Assembly: GCF_001567565.1 (NCBI RefSeq)
Contig: NZ_LSSW01000021.1
Span: 310,001-374,000, forward strand
DNA: 64,000 nucleotides
Direction: 5' to 3'
Origin: Ectopseudomonas composti
GTDB taxonomy: Bacteria; Pseudomonadota; Gammaproteobacteria; Pseudomonadales; Pseudomonadaceae
The notes below the pieces were generated by a model. The model had not been told where the DNA came from. It was given only the letters and a program-made list of their open reading frames with translations, and searched no databases. Positions within the stretch are counted from its first letter, which is position 1, and each line of letters starts with the position of its first letter. Of the stretch, positions 19,095 to 27,155 are shown in pieces. Position numbers and translations under genes: made by a program.

Positions 19095-19601
19095 ATGCCT
19101 GCCGAAGCCCAGGTGCTGCATACCCTTTACCGTGATCATCACCCCTGGCTGCAAGGCTGGCTGCGGCGGCGCCTGGGCAACCGTTGCGATGCCGCCGATC
19201 TGGCACAGGACACCTTCGTGCGCCTGCTGCGTGCTGGCAATGCCGCAAGCATCCGCGAACCGCGTGATTACCTGGCCACCGTGGCGCGCGGCTTGATGGT
19301 CGACTTTCTGCGCCGGCGCTCGCTGGAGCAGGCCTACCTCGAGGTACTGGTCAGCCAGCCACAGGCCGAGCAGCCCAGCGCCGAGCAGCAGGCGCTGCTG
19401 CTGGAAGCGCTGATGGAGGTCGATCGCATGCTCGCCGGCCTCGGCCACAAGGTGCGCGAGGTGTTCATACTGTCCCAGCTCGACGGCCTGACCTATGCGC
19501 AGATCGCCACTCGCCTGGGTGTTTCCCTGCGCAGCGTGAACAACTACATGGCCCGTGCCGTGGAGCATTGCTGTCTGCTGCAGGCGGGCTGGCAGTCGTG
19601 A
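19095..19601 (+). CDS. FecI-like ECF sigma factor
   Basis: Extracytoplasmic-function sigma factor of 168 residues. Region 2 is visible in HHPWLQGWLRRRLGN and DAADLAQDTFVRLLR (residues 15-46), and region 4 in LDGLTYAQIATRLGVSLRSVNNYM (about 133-156). It should direct RNA polymerase to the receptor gene promoter when released by the FecR-like protein. The Fur box upstream indicates expression in low iron. Its stop overlaps the GTG start of the next gene (GTGA), so the two are coupled. Confidence 0.93.
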   Translation: MPAEAQVLHTLYRDHHPWLQGWLRRRLGNRCDAADLAQDTFVRLLRAGNAASIREPRDYLATVARGLMVDFLRRRSLEQAYLEVLVSQPQAEQPSAEQQALLLEALMEVDRMLAGLGHKVREVFILSQLDGLTYAQIATRLGVSLRSVNNYMARAVEHCCLLQAGWQS

Positions 19602-20539
19602 CCGAGGCCCAGCGCGCCGCTCTCAAGGCCGCCAGTGGCTGGTACGCGCGACTGTGCTCCGGCGCCAGCGATGCCGACGAGCAGCAGGCCTGGCAGCGCT
19701 GGTATGACGCCGACGAACAGCATCGCCAGGCCTGGCAACAGATCGAGAAACTGCGCGAGCAGCTGGGGCTGCTGCCCGGCCCCATCGCATCATCCACCCT
19801 GCGCGGCGTCGACCATGGCCGTCGGCGCCTGCTCGGCAGCCTGGCTCTGGTGGCAATGGCGTTGCCGCTGGGCTGGTTCGCCTGGCACAGCGATACCCGC
19901 CGCTACTGGCTGGCCGACTACCGCAGTGGTGTGGGCGAGCGCCGCCAGTGGCAACTGAGCGACGGCAGCCGGCTGATGCTGGGCACGGCCAGCGCCGCGC
20001 AGTGGCATGCCGACGGGCAGCGACGGGTGTTGCGTCTGCTCAGTGGCGAGGCGCTGCTTGATAGCGTCGATGAGGCGCGACCGCTGCTGCTGGAAACCCG
20101 CTACGGCGTGGTGCGCAGCCATGGCGCGCGCTTCTGCGTGCGCAGCGACGCGCACCATTGCCAGGTCGCGGTGTTGCAGCAGCGCGTGGAGGTTGCGCCT
20201 TTGCACCATCTGCACGACATGCACACGCTGGCCGCCGGGCAGCAGCTGCGCTTCGATGCCGAACGACTCGGAGCGCCACGCGCCAACGATGCTGCCACGA
20301 CGGCCTGGACGCAGGGCAGCCTGCTCGCGCTGGATCGGCCGCTGGGCGAGGTAATCGCTGAACTGGCGCGCTATCGCCACGGTGTGCTGCGCCTCGACCC
20401 GGCTCTGGCCGGGTTGAAGGTGTCCGGCAGCTTCCCCTTGGCCGATACCGATCGTGCCCTGGCGGCGCTGGAACACAACCTGCCGCTACGTGTGGTGCGG
20501 CGCAGCGATTACTGGGTGACGCTGGTGCCAAAGGTCTAG
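19598..20539 (+). CDS. FecR-like anti-sigma / signal transducer
   Basis: Inner-membrane regulator of 313 residues. A cytoplasmic DUF4880-like segment (about 8-50; GWYARLCSGASDADEQQAW) is followed by one membrane span at about 77-96 and a periplasmic FecR domain (RSGVGERRQWQLSDGSRLMLG onward), with a C-terminal STN-like end. It passes the signal from the TonB receptor to the sigma factor. GTG 19598, overlapping the sigma stop, is preferred over an upstream ATG inside the sigma gene. Confidence 0.92.
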   Translation: MTEAQRAALKAASGWYARLCSGASDADEQQAWQRWYDADEQHRQAWQQIEKLREQLGLLPGPIASSTLRGVDHGRRRLLGSLALVAMALPLGWFAWHSDTRRYWLADYRSGVGERRQWQLSDGSRLMLGTASAAQWHADGQRRVLRLLSGEALLDSVDEARPLLLETRYGVVRSHGARFCVRSDAHHCQVAVLQQRVEVAPLHHLHDMHTLAAGQQLRFDAERLGAPRANDAATTAWTQGSLLALDRPLGEVIAELARYRHGVLRLDPALAGLKVSGSFPLADTDRALAALEHNLPLRVVRRSDYWVTLVPKV

Positions 20540-20635
20540 CTGGTAAATATATTCAGTGTTGTTTGCACTTTTTTCTCGACTGGCGCGGCCCTCCTGAAAA
20601 ACCGGCTACAGGCCTTCAACCTTCAGGGGAAATCC

Positions 20636-23044
20636 ATGCGTCATCCTTGCTGCAAACTGCATTCGCTGAGCGCCGCCATTCAGGCCGTGCTGCTTTGTTC
20701 CTCCCTGTCACTGCTGGTGCCGGTGGCCAGTGCCGCATCAGCAGAGCCCGCCGTACAGCAGCAGTCCTTCGACATTCCCGCTGGCTCCCTGGCCGAGGCG
20801 CTCAACCAGTATGCCAGCGCGGCCGGCGTCGCCCTCTCGTTCGATGCCGGGCTGCTGCAGGGGCACAGCAGCCCGGGCCTGCAGGGCAGCTATCCGCTCG
20901 AGGAAGGCTTCGCCCGTCTGCTGCAAGGCAGTGGCTTGCGCGTGGTGCGTCAGGCGCAGGGGGTCTATGGCCTCGAGGCGCTGCCGGCGCAGCGTAAGAC
21001 GGGCAGCGATGTGCTGCAGCTGGACGCGATGACCGTCAGCACCCTGCGCAGTGACAGTGCCGTGGGCGAGACCAGCCAGCGTGTGACGGTCATCGACCGC
21101 CAGCAGATCGAACAGCAGCTGGCCCTGAGCAGCGATCCGGGCCAGGTGCTGAGCAACCTGATTCCGTCCTACTCGCCGAGCCGGCAGAAGATGTCCAACG
21201 CCGGTGAAACGCTGCGTGGCCGTACCCCGCAGTTTCTCGTCGACGGCGTGCCGCAGGCCAGTTCGATTCGTAACGACGGGCGCAGCAGCTACACCATCGA
21301 TCTGGCGCAGATCGAGCGCATCGAGGTGATCCATGGTGCCTCGGCCGAGCATGGCGGCGGCGCCACTGGCGGTATCGTCAACTTCATCAGTCGTCGCCCC
21401 GAAGGCAACGGCATCAGCCAGCACGCCGGGGTCAGCCTGGAGAGCGATGATCGTTTCAGCAAGGACGGCCTGGGCTACAAGCTGAACTACCGGCTCAGCG
21501 CCCAGCAGGGCGACTGGGAAACCCTGCTCGGCGCCACCTGGCAGGAGCGTGGCGCCTTCTACGACGCCAATGACGAGCTGATCGGCGTCGCCTACCCCGG
21601 CGAGATTCAGGACACCCGCGACCACGACCTGATGTTCAAGCTCGGCTACTGGCTCGACGATGTCCAGCACCTGCAGTTCAGCGCCAACCACTATGAGCTC
21701 CGGGGCAACAACGACTACGTACCGGTGCTCGGCGACCGCGCCGCAGGCATCCCCTCCACGGCGCGCAAGGGTGATCCGCAGGGCGACCCGGCGTTCAACG
21801 AGAACCGCCAGTACAGCTTCAGCTACAGCAACCAGGACCTGTACGGCAACGTGCTCGACCTGCAGCTTTATCACCAGCGCTATCGCGGTCAGTTCGGCGC
21901 GCTGCTTTCGGGCTCGTTCCAGGATCCGAACATCGCCCCGGTCGGCACCCTGTGGGAGCAAAGTCGCAGCGATTCGGAAAAGTGGGGCGGCAAGCTGACC
22001 CTGCGCCGCAAAGGCCTGTTCGACGGGCTGCTGGACCTGAGTGGTGGCGTCGACCTGTTGCGCGACAAGGGCGAGCAGGTGCTGGTGCAAACCGGCCGCA
22101 GCTATGTGCCGCCGTCCACCTACGATAACCAGGCCGGCTTCCTCCAGGGCGACCTGCACCTGACCGACAAGCTGACCCTGATGGCCGGTGTGCGCCGCGA
22201 GCATGCCGAGCTGGATGTGGATGACTTTCATACCGTATGGGGCACCAACAACGCCGGTGGGGTGAGCGTCAGCGGCGGCAAGGTGTCGTTCGGCAAGACC
22301 CTGAGCAACTATGGCTTCACCTACCAGGCCACTGACTGGGCGCAGCTCTACGGCGGCTACTCCGAAGGCTTCGGCATGCCCGACATCGGCCGTGTGCTGC
22401 GTGGCCTCGACGAGCCGGGGCAGGACGTGGAGAGCCTGTTGGAGCTGGAGCCGATCATCACCCGCTCGCGTGAAGTAGGTCTGCGCCTGAACTTCGAGCG
22501 GGTGGACATGGAGCTGAGCTACTACGAGTCCTTCTCCAATCTTGGCGAGCGCCTGTCGGTGAGCGTCGACGGCAACTACATCGCCAACCGCGAACGGGTC
22601 GAGATCCAGGGCTACGAGCTGACCGGAAACTGGCACCTGAACGAGCGTCACAGCCTGCGCGGCAGCTACGCCCACAGCCAGGGCAAGTCCGACACGGATG
22701 ACGACGGCAAGGTGGACACGCGCCTGACCGGCCTGAACATCGCGCCGGATCAGTACAGCCTGGGCTGGCAGGCCAACTGGAACGACGACTGGTCGAGCTA
22801 CCTGCAATACAACTACTACGTCAGCCGCAGCTTCGACGATCCGCGCCTGGACTTCGACGGCTACGCCCTGCTCTCGGCCAGCGTCAGCCGCCGTCTGCCA
22901 GTGGGCAGCCTGTCGCTGGGCATCGACAACCTGCTCGACGAGGACTATTTCAGCTACTACTCGCAGTCGGCGCGCATCGCCGATGACTACAACTTCAAGG
23001 GGCGGGGTCGCACCTTCACCCTTGGCTATCAGCTGGACTTCTGA
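20636..23044 (+). CDS. TonB-dependent siderophore receptor with signalling domain
   Basis: Outer-membrane receptor of 802 residues. It has a signal peptide (cut near residue 35), an N-terminal STN signalling domain at about 42-115 (FDIPAGSLAEALNQYASAAG), a plug at about 140-255 (RGRTPQFLVDGVP, IERIEVIHGAS) and a 22-strand-type barrel ending in the terminal aromatic YQLDF. The STN domain with adjacent FecI and FecR marks a transducer that switches on its own gene when ligand binds. The ligand, presumably an external ferric siderophore, is unknown; no synthesis genes are nearby. Confidence 0.93.
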   Translation: MRHPCCKLHSLSAAIQAVLLCSSLSLLVPVASAASAEPAVQQQSFDIPAGSLAEALNQYASAAGVALSFDAGLLQGHSSPGLQGSYPLEEGFARLLQGSGLRVVRQAQGVYGLEALPAQRKTGSDVLQLDAMTVSTLRSDSAVGETSQRVTVIDRQQIEQQLALSSDPGQVLSNLIPSYSPSRQKMSNAGETLRGRTPQFLVDGVPQASSIRNDGRSSYTIDLAQIERIEVIHGASAEHGGGATGGIVNFISRRPEGNGISQHAGVSLESDDRFSKDGLGYKLNYRLSAQQGDWETLLGATWQERGAFYDANDELIGVAYPGEIQDTRDHDLMFKLGYWLDDVQHLQFSANHYELRGNNDYVPVLGDRAAGIPSTARKGDPQGDPAFNENRQYSFSYSNQDLYGNVLDLQLYHQRYRGQFGALLSGSFQDPNIAPVGTLWEQSRSDSEKWGGKLTLRRKGLFDGLLDLSGGVDLLRDKGEQVLVQTGRSYVPPSTYDNQAGFLQGDLHLTDKLTLMAGVRREHAELDVDDFHTVWGTNNAGGVSVSGGKVSFGKTLSNYGFTYQATDWAQLYGGYSEGFGMPDIGRVLRGLDEPGQDVESLLELEPIITRSREVGLRLNFERVDMELSYYESFSNLGERLSVSVDGNYIANRERVEIQGYELTGNWHLNERHSLRGSYAHSQGKSDTDDDGKVDTRLTGLNIAPDQYSLGWQANWNDDWSSYLQYNYYVSRSFDDPRLDFDGYALLSASVSRRLPVGSLSLGIDNLLDEDYFSYYSQSARIADDYNFKGRGRTFTLGYQLDF

Positions 23045-23053
23045 GGTCAGCGT

Positions 23054-23098
23054 GCGTGCTGGAGCCTGCGTTGTGGTTTCCAGCACGCGCCATCGGCG
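23054..23098 (+). other. Stem-loop after the TonB receptor gene
   Basis: GCGTGCTGGA at 23054-23063 pairs exactly with TCCAGCACGC at 23089-23098. No T run follows, so it is a 3' hairpin rather than a clear intrinsic terminator. Confidence 0.5.
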
Positions 23099-23178
23099 TT
23101 CGGGTGAGGGCAATACAGATGACACTTATGCGCGGCGGGCTAGTCTGAACAAGAACCTTCAAGACACAGGAGTCTTCC

Positions 23179-23394
23179 ATGTCCAGCCACCACACTTACA
23201 AGAAGATCGAGATCGTCGGCTCGTCCCCCACCAGCATCGAGGAGGCCATCGAAAATGCCCTGGCCGAATGCGCCAAGAGCGTACACAACATGGACTGGTT
23301 CGAGGTAGTCGACACCCGCGGCCATATCGAGAACGGCAAGGTGGCGCACTACCAGGTCACGCTCAAGGTCGGTTTTCGCCTGAGCGGTAGCTGA
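23179..23394 (+). CDS. Dodecin (flavin-binding family)
   Basis: Protein of 71 residues matching dodecin: YKKIEIVGSSPTSIEEAIENAL at the start, the aromatic WFEVVDTRGHIENGKV with W36 that stacks on flavin in the family, and VTLKVGFRL at the end. Dodecins form hollow 12-mers that bind flavin or CoA and buffer them. AGGAG lies 8 bases before ATG 23179. It is probably a single-gene unit. Confidence 0.92.
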   Translation: MSSHHTYKKIEIVGSSPTSIEEAIENALAECAKSVHNMDWFEVVDTRGHIENGKVAHYQVTLKVGFRLSGS

Positions 23395-23506
23395 GGCGTC
23401 GATGCACTGAGCGAGGCTGTGGTACCGCGCACAGCGACGATGGCTGTCGCTGGCGGGGTGCGGCGCATTCGGGCAAGCTGCATGCGCCAGTTCAGGGAGG
23501 AATGTC

Positions 23507-24088
23507 ATGTTCAGACTCATGCTGCTGATCAGCCTGCTATCGCTCGCAGGCTGTATCGACAACGGGCCGCCAGTCGCCGAAGAGCGCCGTCTGCTGCTCA
23601 GTGGCGAGGATTTCGCCGCCTACGAGGCACCGCAGGATGGCCGCTACGAAAAGCTGGTGACCTACGCTGCGCGCAGCATCGACCTCAGTTTCGAGAGTAG
23701 CGATAGCGACTGGTTCTACCTGTACAGCGGCGTCTCGCTCTACCCGCGCGCCGGTGATGCCTTGATGACCAGCTACGCCGAAACCTTCGGCGCCTCGTTC
23801 GGCCTGCGTGAGAGTGGCTTGGCGCAGCAGGATCTGCCGCTGGAGACCGAGTTGGCCAGTCGCGTCAGCCTCAAGCTGCTGACCCAGGACGGCGAGCCGG
23901 TGGGCAACCTGTTCTATGCCACGGTGGGCAATAAGTCGATGTTCACCATCTTCACCGGGGTGTACTTCGAGCAGGCCGAGGATTTTGAGGCGTTCATCGC
24001 GCCCAAGCTGCGGCAACTGCGAGCGTACCAGCACACCGATCCGGTGCTGGCCTGGGCCGGCGACAAGCTCGGTTTCGGCGCTGACTGA
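23507..24088 (+). CDS. Lipoprotein of unknown function
   Basis: Protein of 193 residues with a lipoprotein signal peptide ending LSLAGC (lipid-modified C16). The mature part has no motif I recognise. A segment DWFYLYSGVSLYPRAGDA and a C-terminal FEAFIAPKLRQLRAYQHTDPVLAWAGDK suggest a compact alpha/beta domain. GGGAGGAA precedes ATG 23507. It faces the SpmAB-like gene tail to tail. No function claimed. Confidence 0.8.
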   Translation: MFRLMLLISLLSLAGCIDNGPPVAEERRLLLSGEDFAAYEAPQDGRYEKLVTYAARSIDLSFESSDSDWFYLYSGVSLYPRAGDALMTSYAETFGASFGLRESGLAQQDLPLETELASRVSLKLLTQDGEPVGNLFYATVGNKSMFTIFTGVYFEQAEDFEAFIAPKLRQLRAYQHTDPVLAWAGDKLGFGAD

Positions 24089-24098
24089 GCTCCAGTGC

Positions 24099-25328
24099 TC
24101 AGCCGAAGAACCAGTAGGTGACGCTGATCGCGGCGATGACCCCCGCCAGCTCCGCCAGCAGGGCACAACCGACCGCGTGGCGAGCACGCTGGATACCCAC
24201 CGCGCCGAAGTACACGGCCAGTACGTAGAAGGTGGTTTCCGTGCTGCCCTGGACGATTGCCGCGGCCAGCGCCGGGAAGCTGTCCACGCCATGGGTCTGC
24301 ATGGTTTCGATCAGCATGGCGCGTGCCGCGCTGCCGGAAAATGGCTTGACCAGGGCGGTGGGCAGGGCATCGACGAAACGCGTGTCCCAGCCGAAGGTTT
24401 CCACCAACCAGCGGATGCCGTCTAGGCCAAATTCCAGGGCCCCGGACGCGCGTAGCACACCGATGGCGCAGAGCATGGCCACCAGATACGGCAGCAGGCT
24501 CTTGGCGATATCAAAGCCCTCGCGCGCGCCTTCGATGAACTGCTCGTAGACCTGGACCTTGCGCAGTGCGCCGACCACCAGGAACGCCAGGATCACGCCG
24601 AACAAGGTCAGGTTGCCGAGCAGCGAGGACAGCGCGGCCAGGGCGGTGGCGCTGAGGCCGGCGAGCAGGGCCATGAACCCGCCGAGCAGCAGCGCCCCGG
24701 GGATCAGGTACGCCAGCACCACCGGGTCCCACAGGCGCAGGCGCTGCATCAGCGCGACCGACAGCAGGCCGACCAGGCTGGAGGCGCTGGTGGCCAGCAG
24801 GATTGGCAGGAATATCAGGGTCGGATCCTCCGCCCCCTGCTGCACGCGGTACATGAAGATCGATACCGGCAGCAGCGTCAGCGATGAGGCGTTGAGTACC
24901 AGAAAGAGAATCTGCGCATTGCTCGCCACCAGCTTGTTGGGGTTGAGCTCCTGCAAGCTGCGCATGGCCTTGAGGCCGATGGGGGTGGCCGCGTTGTCCA
25001 GGCCCAGGCCGTTGGCGGCGAAGTTCATGGTGATCAGGCCCAGCGCCGGATGGCCGCGTGGCACTTCCGGCATCAGCCGCGCGAACAATGGGCCCAGCGC
25101 GCGTGCCAGGGCATCCACCAGGCCGGCCCGTTCGGCGATGCGCAGCAGGCCGAGCCACAGGGTCATGGTGCCGAACAGCAGCACCATCACTTCCACCGAC
25201 AGCTTGGCCATGGCGAACAGGCTCTCGACCATGGCCGCGAACACTGCCGGGTCGTCGCCGATCAGCCAGCGGGAGAAACCCGCGACTGCTGCTACCAGGA
25301 AAAAACTCAGCCACAGGCCATTGAGCAT
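24099..25328 (-). CDS. Fused SpmA-SpmB type nucleoside-recognition membrane protein
   Basis: Integral membrane protein of 409 residues containing two Gate/nucleoside-recognition domains: an N-terminal SpmA-like half (GLITMNFAANGLGLDNAATPIG near 105-126) and a C-terminal SpmB-like half (LVKPFSGSAARAMLIETM, ALAAAIVQGSTETTFYVLAVY, about 315-365). In Bacillus the separate SpmA and SpmB act in spore-core dehydration; in non-sporing bacteria the fused form is common and of unknown role. About nine membrane spans. Start MLNGLW at 25328 follows GGGGTGCGG; an upstream open extension is not hydrophobic and is rejected. Confidence 0.85.
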   Translation of the reverse strand: MLNGLWLSFFLVAAVAGFSRWLIGDDPAVFAAMVESLFAMAKLSVEVMVLLFGTMTLWLGLLRIAERAGLVDALARALGPLFARLMPEVPRGHPALGLITMNFAANGLGLDNAATPIGLKAMRSLQELNPNKLVASNAQILFLVLNASSLTLLPVSIFMYRVQQGAEDPTLIFLPILLATSASSLVGLLSVALMQRLRLWDPVVLAYLIPGALLLGGFMALLAGLSATALAALSSLLGNLTLFGVILAFLVVGALRKVQVYEQFIEGAREGFDIAKSLLPYLVAMLCAIGVLRASGALEFGLDGIRWLVETFGWDTRFVDALPTALVKPFSGSAARAMLIETMQTHGVDSFPALAAAIVQGSTETTFYVLAVYFGAVGIQRARHAVGCALLAELAGVIAAISVTYWFFG

Positions 25329-25460
25329 GCCGCACCCCCTCGTCGTTCTGGCGGGGGATGATAACGCGTCGTCCCTTCGCATGGGACGCCTGGCACACTG
25401 CCGTCAGCCGGCGGTGCGGCGGTCAGGTCGCTTCGCTGCCTCGAGCAGCGGGTTCCGTCC

Positions 25461-25922
25461 CTAGTACCAGTTCGGGTCGCTGCGCAGCTGTTCCATCAGC
25501 ATCTGCTGGACTTCCTCGTCCGGCTCGCCCAGCCAGCGCAGGCTGGCGTGTTCACTGGGGGCGCGATCCTCGGGCAGGCCATCCGGTACCTGCACGTATA
25601 GCGCATAGGCGTCGTCGTCTTCCCATTCGAAAGCGACATAGGCGCGTTGCCCGAAACACCGCTGCGCTTCGCATATCTGGCCAACCAGGTAGCGATCACT
25701 GTCGGCCTCCACGGCCTGCATGGGGGTGGACAATCCACTGAGATTGATCAGCCACTCCGGCAGGCGTTCTTCATCCTCTACCAGATCCTGCCAGGCTTCG
25801 CGGTACTCGGCATTGCTGGTGAGCAATTCGCCTGGATGGAAGCTGGCGTCACGGTCGGCGGCCTGAGCCACCAGGGCGCCGCCCATCAGCAGGGCGGCGG
25901 CAATGGCGTGTATCGACTGCAT
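25461..25922 (-). CDS. Ivy-like lysozyme inhibitor family protein
   Basis: Exported protein of 153 residues with signal peptide cut after AQA (residue 21). The arrangement FHPGELLTSNAEYREAWQDLV, LPEWLINLSGLSTPM, then GQICEAQRCFGQRAYVAFEW and a C-terminal LRSDPNWY resembles the inhibitor of vertebrate lysozyme family. The loop that blocks lysozyme is CKPHxC in Ivy, and here the matching cysteines hold CEAQRC, so lysozyme inhibition may be lost or altered. It starts 176 bases upstream of a DUF1328 gene on the same strand order. Confidence 0.7.
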   Translation of the reverse strand: MQSIHAIAAALLMGGALVAQAADRDASFHPGELLTSNAEYREAWQDLVEDEERLPEWLINLSGLSTPMQAVEADSDRYLVGQICEAQRCFGQRAYVAFEWEDDDAYALYVQVPDGLPEDRAPSEHASLRWLGEPDEEVQQMLMEQLRSDPNWY

Positions 25923-25932
25923 CTATGGCTCC

Positions 25933-26097
25933 CTACATGCGTGGGCGACGGCCCATGATGAACGAGACGATGAACAGCACCAGGAACACCACGAATAGAA
26001 TCTTGGCGATACCTGCAGCGGTGCCGGCGATACCACCGAAGCCCAGTACAGCGGCGATGATGGCGATGATCAGGAAAGTGACTGCCCAACTAAGCAT
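25933..26097 (-). CDS. DUF1328 family small membrane protein
   Basis: Protein of 54 residues, [22 protein letters not shown] then a second hydrophobic stretch ending in FIMGRRPRM; two membrane spans. This is the YtjA/DUF1328 family, often linked to stress responses but without a defined activity. ATG 26097 is preceded by GGAGAAAC. It lies 10 bases upstream of the Ivy-like gene, so the two are likely cotranscribed. Confidence 0.9.
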   Translation of the reverse strand: MLSWAVTFLIIAIIAAVLGFGGIAGTAAGIAKILFVVFLVLFIVSFIMGRRPRM

Positions 26098-26116
26098 GGT
26101 GTTTCTCCTTGGTGGA

Positions 26117-26314
26117 TCAGTGGGTAGTGGCCCAGGCAGGCCAGGGGTTTTGCGCGTTGCTCGGGTTCGCAGGCCGGGGCGTGGTGCCCGTGGGCAGCTC
26201 CAGCTTTGCGGTATTGCGGTTTGCACACAGGGCCTGGCCTGGCAGCGCGACGCTGGCGAGCGTCAGGCTGAGCAGAAGTGGCAAGGTGGCGAGCACCAGA
26301 GCGACTGTCCACAT
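26117..26314 (-). CDS. Small exported or membrane protein, unknown
   Basis: Frame of 65 codons starting [20 protein letters not shown], a clear signal peptide or membrane segment, then a proline-rich hydrophilic tail with one cysteine (ALCANRN). ATG 26314 has a strong AGGAGA ribosome site 8 bases upstream, which argues for a real gene although I know no relative. It is followed 19 bases on by the DUF1328 gene, suggesting a three-gene transcript with the Ivy-like gene. Confidence 0.6.
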   Translation of the reverse strand: MWTVALVLATLPLLLSLTLASVALPGQALCANRNTAKLELPTGTTPRPANPSNAQNPWPAWATTH

Positions 26315-26688
26315 GGCGGTTCTCCTGTTGCGTGCAGGACGGATGGCGCGTGTCGCTGGCATATCCGTCTGTTGCTTTTCTTGCATCGCGACCGGCGCAT
26401 GACCGGTTGCCCACTGAGAACATTGCAGCGCCCGTGCCAGACTTTTGCTTTATGTAAAAGCCATTAAAATCATTGGCTTACATTATTTTGATGGCATTCT
26501 GGGGCAGGCATACTGCCCGAATGGGGCTTGCGCGGTCGTGCGTTTTGCCCGACGGACGCAGCTAGCGCGGGGCTTTGCGGCCCACCACAGTGGTCGCCCC
26601 TCGACCGCGCAGTCGGTATACTCGCTGCACCCGTGTGCCCTGCGGGTTCCGCGCCCAGAACAACAACCGCGCCGCGAGTCTCGAACCG
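26315..26688. other. Intergenic region, divergent promoters
   Basis: 374 bases without a gene between two divergent units. The stretch 26440-26500 is notably AT-rich for this genome and contains AAGCCA-TTAAAATCAT-TGGCTT at 26456-26477, a 6-base inverted repeat that could be an operator. The rest shows no feature I can name. Confidence 0.4.
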
Positions 26689-27093
26689 ATGAACGACTAC
26701 GAACAGGAAGACCCGATTCCCCAAGGTGACCTCGCTCTGCAGATCACCGCGTTGCCGCGTGAGACCAATGGTTTCGGTGATATCTACGGCGGCTGGCTGG
26801 TGTCGCAGATGGATCTCGCCGGCACGGCCATGGCCAACAAGGTTGCCGCTGGCCGCGTGGCGACCGTGGCCATCGATCGCATGGCCTTCCTGGTGCCGGT
26901 GGCGGTGGGAGCGCAGCTGTCGTTCTATACCCAGACGCTGGAAGTGGGGCGCAGCTCGATTCAGATGATGGTGGAAGTGTGGAGCGACGACCCATTGTCC
27001 AACGAATGGCGCAAGGTCACCGAGGCGGTCTTCGTCTTCGTCGCCATCGATGGCAGCGGTCGTACCCGTCCGGTACCACCGCGTCGCGGCTGA
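26689..27093 (+). CDS. Acyl-CoA thioesterase, YciA type
   Basis: Hotdog-fold thioesterase of 134 residues hydrolysing acyl-CoA to free acid and CoA in the cytoplasm. The signature ETNGFGDIYGGWLVSQMDLAG (residues 25-45) carries N27 and the catalytic aspartate D42. The sequence AIDRMAFLVPVAVGAQLSFY follows the family. Length fits a single hotdog domain that forms a hexamer. ATG 26689 is the only start near the conserved N-terminus; its ribosome site is poor. Terminator at 27111. Confidence 0.9.
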   Translation: MNDYEQEDPIPQGDLALQITALPRETNGFGDIYGGWLVSQMDLAGTAMANKVAAGRVATVAIDRMAFLVPVAVGAQLSFYTQTLEVGRSSIQMMVEVWSDDPLSNEWRKVTEAVFVFVAIDGSGRTRPVPPRRG

Positions 27094-27110
27094 CAGGCTG
27101 CGCAGCAACG

Positions 27111-27137
27111 AAAACGCCGGCTTAGAGCCGGCGTTTT
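27111..27137. terminator. Bidirectional terminator
   Basis: AAAACGCCGGC / GCCGGCGTTTT, an 11-base stem with a 5-base loop and U runs on both strands, lies between the convergent thioesterase and TRAP binding-protein genes and can serve both. Confidence 0.92.
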
Positions 27138-27155
27138 GCTTTGCGCGCTGCGGGT

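Noticed and set aside
20738..23125. A 795-codon open frame on the minus strand, opposite the TonB receptor
   Set aside because: It is the shadow of a clear receptor gene in high-GC sequence; composition is unlike a protein, with no domain and no ribosome site.
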